A stretch of DNA of 64,000 nt from Atherinomorus stipes. Lineage: Eukaryota; Chordata; Actinopteri; Atheriniformes; Atherinidae. The DNA is taken from assembly GCA_023101725.1 (NCBI GenBank), contig JALJCO010007112.1:124001-188000 (forward strand), read 5' to 3'. The notes below the pieces were generated by a model. The model was not told the origin of the DNA, ran no database searches, and saw nothing but the letters and a program-made list of their open reading frames with translations. Every line of letters begins with the position of its first letter. Within the stretch, counting starts at the first letter, position 1. Positions 56,679-64,000 of the stretch are shown here, piece after piece. Position numbers and translations under genes: made by a program.

Positions 56679-56766
56679 TCATACAGACTCCTCTGTGGAC
56701 AGCAGCAGAGGGTTGATGTATTCAAATCCCTCAAACTCCGACTGGTCTATTCTCTTGATGACATCC
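56679..56766 (-). CDS. prkcz: Protein kinase C zeta, terminal coding exon
   Basis: The exon codes [20 protein letters not shown] followed by LLSTEESV and TGA, essentially identical to the C-terminus of atypical PKC zeta. This is the end of the AGC-kinase C-terminal tail, with the hydrophobic motif FEGFEY, which in atypical PKCs has Glu in place of the phosphorylated Ser/Thr. PKC zeta acts with PAR6/PAR3 in cell polarity. PKC iota is less likely because it ends ...MSAEECV. The acceptor is CTTCTCAG; one base completes the preceding codon (phase 2). Earlier exons would lie to the right beyond 64000. The gene converges with faap20. Confidence 0.95.
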
Positions 56767-56795
56767 CTGAGAAGGAGAACGAGAGGAGAGTTAGA
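56767..56795 (-). promoter_or_regulatory. prkcz: prkcz last-exon 3' splice site, pyrimidine tract and branch point
   Basis: On the minus strand TCTAAC (A at 56791, 25 bases before the exon) is followed by CTCTCCTCTCGTTCTCCTTC and TCAG. That is a textbook branch point, polypyrimidine tract and AG. The TCTAAC is part of the first unit of the adjoining 40-bp minisatellite. Confidence 0.8.
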
Positions 56796-58745
56796 AACTA
56801 TACTCATACACCCTACAGGATGACGCTGGAGTTAGAGATACGCTAGTTCACCCTAAAGAATGACGCTGGGTAAGAGGGGAGGCAAGTTCCCCCCAAGACA
56901 GCTCTGGGCTAGAGATGATGCACACCCTACAGGACAGCGCTGGGTAAGAGATGATAGTACACCCTACAGGACAACGCTGGGTTAGAGATGACACAGTACA
57001 CCCTACAGGACAGCGCTGGGTTAGAGATGACACTAGTACACCCTACAGGACAGCTCTGGGCTAGAGATGACGCTAGTACACCCTACAGGACAGCGCTGGG
57101 TTAGAGATGATGCTAGTACACCCTACAGGACAGCGCTGGGTTAGAGATGACGCTAGTACACCCTACAGGACAGCGCTGGGTTAGAGATGACGCTAGTACA
57201 CCCTACAGGACAGCGCTGAGTTAGAGATGACGCTAGTACACCCTACAGGACAGCGCTGGGTTAGAGATGACGCCAGTACACCCTACAGGACAGCGCTGAG
57301 TTAGAGATGACGCTAGTACACCCTACAGGACAACGCTGGGTTAGAGATGACGCTAGTACACCCTACAGGACAGCGTTGGGTTAGAGATGACGCTAGTACA
57401 CTCTACAGGACAACGCTGGGTTAGAGATGACGCTAGTACACCCTACAGGACAACGCTGGGTTAGAGATGACGCTAGTACACCCTACAGGACAGCGCTGGG
57501 TTAGAGATGACGCTAGTACACCCTACAGGACAACGTTGGGTTAGAGATGACGCTAGTACACTCTACAGGACAGCGCTGGGTTAGAGATGACGCTAGTACA
57601 CCCTACAGGACAGCGTTGGGTTAGAGATGACGCTAGTACACCCTACAGGACAACGTTGGGTTAGAGATGACGCTAGTACACCCTACAGGACAACGCTGGG
57701 TTAGAGATGACGCTAGTACACCCTACAGGACAACGCTGGGTTAGAGATGACGCTAGTACACTCTACAGGACAGCGCTGGGTTAGAGATGACGCTAGTACA
57801 CTCTACAGGACAACGCTGGGTTAGAGATGACGCTAGTACACCCTACAGGACAGCTCTGGGCTAGAGATGATGCTAGTACACCCTACAGGACAACGCTGGG
57901 TTAGAGATGACGCTAGTACACCCTACAGGACAACGCTGGGTTAGAGATGACGCTAGTACACCCTACAGGACAACGCTGGGTTAGAGATGACGCTAGTACA
58001 CCCTACAGGACAACGCTGGGTTAGAGATGACGCTAGTACACCCTACAGGACAACGCCGGGTTAGAGATGACGCTAGTACACCTACAGGACAACGCCGGGT
58101 TAGAGATGACGCTAGTACACCCTACAAGACAACGCTGGGTTAGAGATGACGCTAGTACACCCTACAGGACAACGCCGGCTTAGAGATGACGCTAGTACAC
58201 CCTACAGGACAACGCCGGCTTAGAGATGACGCTAGTACACTCTACAGGACAACGTTGGGTTAGAGATGACGCTAGTACACCCTACAGGACAACGTTGGGT
58301 TAGAGATGACGCTAGTACACCCTACAGGACAACGCCGGGTTAGAGATGACGCTAGTACACCCTACAGGACAACGCTGGGTTAGAGATGACGCTAGTACAC
58401 CCTACAGGACAACGCTGGGTTAGAGATGACGCTAGTACACCCTACAGGACAACGCTGGGTTAGAGATGACGCTAGTACACCCTACAGGACAGCGCTGGGT
58501 TAGAGATGACGCTAGTACACCCTACAGGACAACGCCGGGTTAGAGATGACGCTAGTACACTCTACAGGACAACGCTGGGTTAGAGATGACGCTAGTACAC
58601 CCCACAGGACAACGCTGGGTTAGAGATGACGCTAGTACACTCTACAGGACAACGCTGGGTTAGAGGCCATGTTTGAACAGCCTACAGGATAACGCTGAAT
58701 TATAGACGACACTTGTACACTTCAAAGGACAATGCTGGGTTAGAG
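56790..58745. repeat. 40-bp minisatellite in the last prkcz intron, about 48 units
   Basis: Units with landmarks TTAGAGATGACGCTAGTACA, CCCTACAGGACAACGCTGGG. The centre (57060-58650) is very homogeneous, with a few alternating variants (CAACGCTGGG, CAGCGCTGGG, CAACGTTGGG, CAACGCCGGG, CTCTACAGG). Both edges are diverged, as expected when unequal exchange homogenises the middle. On the prkcz sense strand each unit carries CTCTAAC. The period is not a multiple of 3, so no long frames arise. Confidence 0.97.
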
Positions 58746-59511
58746 GGGACACTTATACAGGCTATATTAAAAAGTCATGACTGGTTTAGTAATGAGACAC
58801 TTTGTACAAACATAAAATGACTTCTTAAAAAATGTATTTTCAAATAAAATCCAGGTTTCCAGTCAGTATGTGAAGTAAGTGCACACTGCACGGAATGAGA
58901 ACCATGTAGACTCAATCACAAACCCACACCAGGTAACTTCAGTAAATATGAAGTTCACACAGAAGATGATGATAAAGCTGACGTCACTGTAGCAGTGGAA
59001 AAAGTTCTTAATGAACTCTGCAAAGTAAAAAATAATTACTCTCCATACTCAACTCTGAAAATATGCAGTCATTTATTGACTGTGGACTGATTGATCAGTG
59101 ATCAGTGACAGAGCGAGGTGTGTGGTGGTGGGGCGGCAATAGTTCCCACTTATTCGTACAGTTTAGTTGGTTTCTACTGTGTTCATGTTAATGAGAACAA
59201 TGAATAACATGATTTAACTTGAGGATAGTTCTAGAATATAAATTGTTGGTAGGGAAAGAGTCAGTATTTCAGTATCACTCACATTCTCCGTGTTCTCAGG
59301 TAAATGCTTTTGAGCTCTGTGGTTATTTGGTTAATTTTATTACGTACATAGCGGAAAAATACCGAGGTCCAGACCTCAGTGTTCTCAATGTTAGCTATGG
59401 CCATGATGCCACATCCATGCATGCAGGAACACGGTGACATCTCTGGCGTTTATAACAAATCAAACCGTTTGAAAAACGGTTGCTGGGTAATGACCCTTCA
59501 ACTGAGAGTTT
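58746..59511 (-). other. prkcz: prkcz intron stretch, no exon seen
   Basis: I looked on the minus strand for the penultimate exon of prkcz (the DNFDTQFTSEPVQLTPDDE region) and did not find it here or further right. Confidence 0.5.
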
Positions 59512-60110
59512 AAGGGCGCATTCAGAAAGCATAGTCCGCGAGTCTCGGTCCGTTTGGGGACTCTGTTCGATTGGGGGTGGGGGTGGTCTTCCGGACCGAG
59601 ATCACGTTCACGTTGCACTATTGCCAAACGGGCCAAGAATGAGAATCTCAGGTGGCGCTGCTCTCGGATTTACCGTAAGCGAGGACAAGATGCACGTACA
59701 AGAAGGTTCTCACAACTTCTTTTCCGTCCTCAAAGCAACATTATTTTTGTAGGAGGAGCTGGATATGATTTCATCAGATGAAATATGGATTAAAGCTTTT
59801 ACTTTCTCGTAACTCCACGTCTGACCACGAGCCAGCTTATAAGTACCGCAGTCCCTCACGTGTGTTTGTTGTCGTGGCGTTTACCCACGTTGTCCAACGT
59901 TTGACCCACAATGCCAATGCAATTTGTAGTCCACTTCCTGTCTTTGGTTCGCTTGAATCGGACCGAGACCTGAGTTTGCAGGCGGACCGAGTCCGGTTGT
60001 TTGTTCCGGATCAGAGTCCGTTTGCGCGTTCACAACTCCCCTAAACGAAGCAGACTTTCCGAGCGAACGGACTCTGATTCGAATCAAAAAAGCTTTGTGA
60101 ATGCGCCCTC
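59512..60110. mobile_element. Non-autonomous DNA transposon, GGGCGCATTCA ends
   Basis: The left AAGGGCGCATTCAGAAAGCA and right AGCTTTGTGAATGCGCCCT are inverted repeats with one or two mismatches. Subterminal GGTCCGTTTGG, CGGACCGAG, CGGACTCTGAT motifs occur in both orientations. No transposase frame. Confidence 0.8.
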
Positions 60111-60208
60111 AAAGCAACAAAGTCCCACACAATCATGAACAGTCTAACGGAGACTTCATGCAAGATTTGACCAGTTGTTACGCAATCTAAACACACACAC
60201 TTATGACA

Positions 60209-60575
60209 ACTGTTCAACTGGCTCTTAATGCAAGTATCCAGCCAGCCAATCACACGGGAGCATTTAGTCATGAAGTTCAAACTGAGCATCAGAATGAGGA
60301 AGAAAGGGGATTAAATGGTTGTTGGTCTGAGTATTTACTGGGGTTTCCACCACAAGCATCTCTAGTTTCCAGAGAATGGTCTATATGCTACCCACTCGCA
60401 CTGGTTGGAGATGATGGGAAGGCTGGTTCCAGCTGAGGTCTGCAGGGCTACAGCTGATTCTCAGCTGGGATCTGCAGCAGCTGTGTGATGCTGACATGTC
60501 GATACAGAGCGACGTCTCTGGCTGGTTCTGACACCAGGATTAAAACAGGGTCCGACCCGGTGCTAGTGAGGGACT
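60209..60575 (+). mobile_element. Deleted Tc1 copy
   Basis: TTCAACTGGCTCTTAATGCA, AGCCAATCACACGGGAGC, GCATCAGAATGAGGAAGAAA and GTTGTTGGTCTGAGTATTT follow the 5' half of the Tc1 element at 9392. GTGTGATGCTGACATG and GGTCCGACCCGGTGCTAG follow its 3' end. Most of the transposase is deleted. Confidence 0.85.
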
Positions 60576-60828
60576 TGTGGGCCGGGCTGCAGCTGTGACA
60601 CCAGCAGGCTCGACATGCTTCGGTAGTGACGGCTGGTTGACCGCTGACCTGCTGGACACCTGTCAGGTAGAAAGATGCAGCTCTGTTCGTCTCCAGTAAA
60701 CGTGGTTCGTATTCGTTTTTCTTCCCTCTTGGTGGACCGTGTCAGGTGGTGCTTCCCTCAGCTGACGTGCACTGAGCACGCTCCGTATCCCCACTGCTCA
60801 TTCACAGCTTCAGCAGAAGCGTGTGTGA

Positions 60829-61370
60829 TTAAAGGATAACTTTCTTTTATACGTGCATATACTCACCGGTAACATTTCTGTTTCACTTTGACTCCTTTGA
60901 CAGATATTCAGTTGAGTCACCCTTCCTCTGCAGTTCGTGGGTAGCGAGCTGCATCAGGCGCACGGGCTTTAGAGTGCAGAGAAACCCCCCAATAACTAAC
61001 AGAGTTAACTTTGAACTCACAGAACAATAGTACTCGTTCGTTTGTTCGTTCCACTTGAAGTAGTGGTGATCACTCTGTGATGATGCTTTAAATGTTGAAA
61101 CAAGTTTGTTGTGTTGCCACGTGAAGTAGCAATGTTTGCTGGGCAAGTTCGGCGCAATACCTGATGCTGCTCTTTGTCAAAGCAAAATAGTCCCACAGCT
61201 GATGTGCTGGTTTTCTTTGGAACTAAGACATCTGCAGAAGTGTCACTAACCAGACAATGTAATATCTTCTGAAGGTGTCAAAGTGATGCAGAAACTTTAC
61301 AGGTGAGTAAATGCACGTATGAACTCCTGAAATAAGGTTCATGTTGAAAAAAGAGAAAGTTCTCCTTTAA
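60829..61370. mobile_element. Foldback element, copy 2
   Basis: The left TTAAAGGATAACTTTCTTTT and right AAGAGAAAGTTCTCCTTTAA are inverted repeats, with inner arms TTTCACTTTGACTCCTTTGA and TCAAAGTGATGCAGAAACTT. Segments GTGCATATACTCACCGGTAA and its mirror are shared with copy 1 at 49487-50076. No coding region. This copy keeps both outer ends. Confidence 0.85.
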
Positions 61371-61676
61371 AGGCTGCTGGTCTGCAGCCGTGGAGTCCAC
61401 GTGATGAGCTGATGCTTCGCCGTCTTTGCAGAGTAAATTCTGTAGAAATGCATCTTCTGGGGTTTGGGGTCGTCAGTGGAGGAACTTGTCCTGATTTTCC
61501 TGTTTTTCTGACGCGCTTTCTTCCCCAACAACAGCGTAATCACGGGTAATGGAGTGGAACCCATAAATGTTGTGTGAAGAGTGGCTGAGTAAAAATAAAT
61601 GCACTCCCTGAGCAACACGGCTGCTTCCTTCTGCAGCAACAGGCTGTTTACTCATCTGTGTGCATGTGTGCGTGTG

Positions 61677-61752
<76 letters not shown>

Positions 61753-62935
61753 AAAGGCTGAGACTTTCTCCCTGCAGGCGCGGAGCGAGGGCCTTTCAAG
61801 TCGAAACAAAAGGTGCGTTCACTGGTCCACCAGGTGGGTGGGAGTCTCCCTGTCAGGCCAGCGGTGGGGGGACCAGGTTGCTGATCCTGCCCCCGCAGCG
61901 CCGGGACAAGGGGATGAAGGCTACAACGTCTTTCTGTCAGAGCGCTCACTAGAATATTGATGAAGCAAATATTTTCCCTCCGTCTGATCTCCTGTGAAGG
62001 ACTCTCGCTGTAGGAGGAGGTCAGGAAGACAACAATTAGATTTAGAAAACGGAGTTTTCTGTTTTGGAGTTTCAGGGAGGCAGGAAGGAGGAGGAGGAGG
62101 GGGGAGGAGGTTTGGGAGCTGACCAAAACAAACTGTGTGTTCAGCCGACGTAACGGTGCCTTTCTTCCCAGACTCGGACGGTCTGAAAGCATTACCAGAT
62201 GCAGAGACGAGAACAAGGACAGGACAGAGGAGGAACCGCAGGAGTATCGGAGCTCCTCCGCTTGTTTGGGAATCAGCTATTTAGGACTGAATGTTTTACA
62301 GCTTCTGAGCAGATGATGCAGAGCGGGCTGGAGGCGAGAGGTGAGGTCAGGAGCTGGACACGTTTCAGCCAGAGGAGATGAGCTGCAGCTTAGTTTCCCT
62401 GCATGCTGCAGGAGCGCCCCCTGCAGGACACACAGGGGTCCACCAGTCCCAGGAGGACCGGTGGGCCATCTGGCCACGCCCCGAGTCCCTGTGAGGACAA
62501 ACCAAGTCAGAGTTTCCAAGCTCCATCTAAAATGTGATAAAGCAGTCGTCACCAGCCGTCCCATCACCAACCCCCCACCGTCAGAAAGCACGGTCCGCTC
62601 CAGGACCAGGGGTCGCTGGTCACGTGACATCGTGGCGCAGAGCAGCGTCAGACTCGGCTGGACCCAGTCTGATCAGAAGATGTCTCTTTGTCCACTTTAA
62701 AGGCTGAATGTGGGACACGGACAGAACGGTGACATCACGTGTGTCTAGGTTGTCGTAGCAACGGCAGAAAAATGACTCGTTTATAACTGACAGCTAGCGT
62801 CAGTTCTAAGTCACCATTACAGTGTTTCGATGCCGTGGAAAACGTTTCTGTGGGTCCATCTAGTGCAGCTTCACCTAAATTTACTCCAGTTGTTGCTCTG
62901 AGGTCACTGATTTGCCTCCATGTTGCAATTGTTTA
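61371..62935 (-). other. prkcz: prkcz intron stretch, no exon seen
   Basis: Contains a (GT)n microsatellite at 61665-61751. The longest minus-strand frame (61473-62216) runs through that microsatellite and has no similarity. The 62300-62700 part is GC-richer but carries no recognised exon. Confidence 0.45.
61665..61751. repeat. (GT)n microsatellite
   Basis: About 43 GT units, slightly interrupted at the left (GCATGTGTGCGTGTGC). Confidence 0.98.
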
Positions 62936-62939
62936 CCCT

Positions 62940-64000
62940 TAAGTAGTACATGTAAGTATGCTTTACGTGTACTAATTTTAAACTTTAAATAAGACGGTAT
63001 ACTTTCAGTTTACTATTTATGTATCTATCAGAAATATACTTTACAAAGTTTACTTGGCATTTACTAATAAATATACTAGAAGTTTAACATATTTAGCCTA
63101 TAATTATATTAAAACTTTTGAACAATATACTTTAATAGTAGTACATTCATAGTACATAGCCCGTTTTAACAAGCACAAACTGGTTTCGTAAATTGATCCT
63201 AAGAGTTTAAATGTAACTGGATCATTTGGTGGAGTCAAATAAAACACCTGAATCTATTTTGACATAAATTTTGTAATATTTTTTACTCAGCATTAAAGGT
63301 GGAGTAGAAGTATAATAAGGCCATTCTCAGTATATTTGAAAATGTATTTTTAAACCCTAAACAGTGTATTATAAGTGTATTATCAGTAAACTCATAGTAA
63401 ACCTTAAATACTACTGTCTGTAGACTTTAAAGTCTACTTCATTGTTGCCAACTTAGCAACTTTGTCGCTATGTGAGATGACCACGCCTCCTCATTCACGT
63501 TATTTCCCATGATGCCTTGTGGCACAACTGGGTCTTCTTTGCACCATGATTTAAATGTGTACGTCACCACTTCATTACCCTTGTTAATGAATAATGTAGC
63601 ATGTCATTGATAAGTACATGTTGCCACCAAATGATGCTGCGCATGCGTGAAATTGACCGGTTGGTTCGATGACGGTATTTAGCGACTTTTGATGATTGTT
63701 GGGTCTACCAATTGCATTTTCTCTCGCTGAGGAGTTGGCCACAGTGGTCTACTTTCGTCAACTAAGAGGTCATTGAGAAGTTTACTGCTAGAAAACTAAC
63801 AGTACACATAGAAAAATACCTTTAGTATACTTAAAAGTGTCCTTTATAAGAGTAAAAGTAAGCTTAAAGTTTAATACGAGTAAACTAACAGTATACCTTT
63901 CAGTATACTTTAAAGTGTACATTCTGAAAATAAAAGTAAGCTTGAAGTTTTAGTACAAATACACTCACAGTATTCCAGAAGATTACTCTAAGTACTTAAA
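62940..64000. mobile_element. AGTATACTT-rich element interrupted by another repeat, cut by the window edge
   Basis: 62940-63430 and 63770-64000 are both full of AGTATACTT, TAAAGTGTAC and ACTAACAGTA motifs and look like two parts of one element. The middle (63430-63765) begins TTGTTGCCAACTTAGCAACT and ends GAGGAGTTGGCCACAGTG, inverted-repeat-like ends of the repeat also seen at 39180-39300. It is therefore an insertion in an older element. Confidence 0.55.

Noticed and set aside
56790..58745. Centromeric or telomeric satellite
   Set aside because: Only about 2 kb, bounded by a coding exon on one side and unique sequence on the other; a local intronic minisatellite fits better.
61473..62216. 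A 247-codon minus-strand frame in the prkcz intron
   Set aside because: It runs through a GT microsatellite (poly-His/Thr) and shows no similarity to PKC zeta or any other protein.

Overview
This is a piece of a vertebrate nuclear genome, almost certainly a teleost fish. It has spliced genes with GT-AG introns, long introns, many microsatellites and minisatellites, and the fish-typical mixture of Tc1 elements, hAT-type MITEs (TAGGGCTGGGC- and TAGGGATGCACCGAT-type ends) and LINE fragments. No bacterial or phage gene organisation is present. Nearly all long open frames are translations of tandem repeats or homopolymers.

Three real protein-coding genes can be read. (1) ski, the SKI proto-oncogene TGF-beta/SMAD co-repressor, is on the minus strand. 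Its first coding exon is at 5751-6656, a GC-rich 5' region lies above it to about 7340, and the left end of the window (1-5750) is its first intron. (2) faap20, a Fanconi anaemia core-complex subunit with a UBZ zinc finger, is on the plus strand in four coding exons (29225-29361, 33801-33939, 44699-45189, 48376-48448). Splice phases match at every junction and the predicted protein has 279 residues. (3) prkcz, atypical protein kinase C zeta, is on the minus strand. Only its terminal coding exon (56679-56766) is inside; the rest lies beyond 64000. The order and orientation (ski and faap20 divergent, faap20 and prkcz convergent) match human 1p36.33, which supports all three calls.

Layout: 1-5.75 kb, ski intron 1 with a 36-bp minisatellite and two MITEs. 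5.75-7.35 kb, ski exon 1 and promoter region. 7.35-29.1 kb, ski-faap20 intergenic interval with a defective Tc1 element, 45-bp, 16-bp and 36-bp minisatellites, LINE fragments, a near-pure poly-A tract, and a foldback transposon inside another transposon. 29.1-48.45 kb, faap20, with a three-level nested transposon in intron 1 and large A/G-only tracts, a probable solo LTR and several hAT MITEs in intron 2. 48.45-56.7 kb, faap20-prkcz convergent interval with a 33-bp minisatellite and more MITEs. 56.77-64 kb, last intron of prkcz, with a 40-bp minisatellite of about 48 units that runs up to the 3' splice site.

I found no new enzymatic or defence system. The most notable things are structural: the minisatellite whose first unit supplies the likely branch point of the last prkcz exon, the inverted copy of the 16-bp minisatellite, the modular foldback element, and the chain of nested hAT-type insertions.
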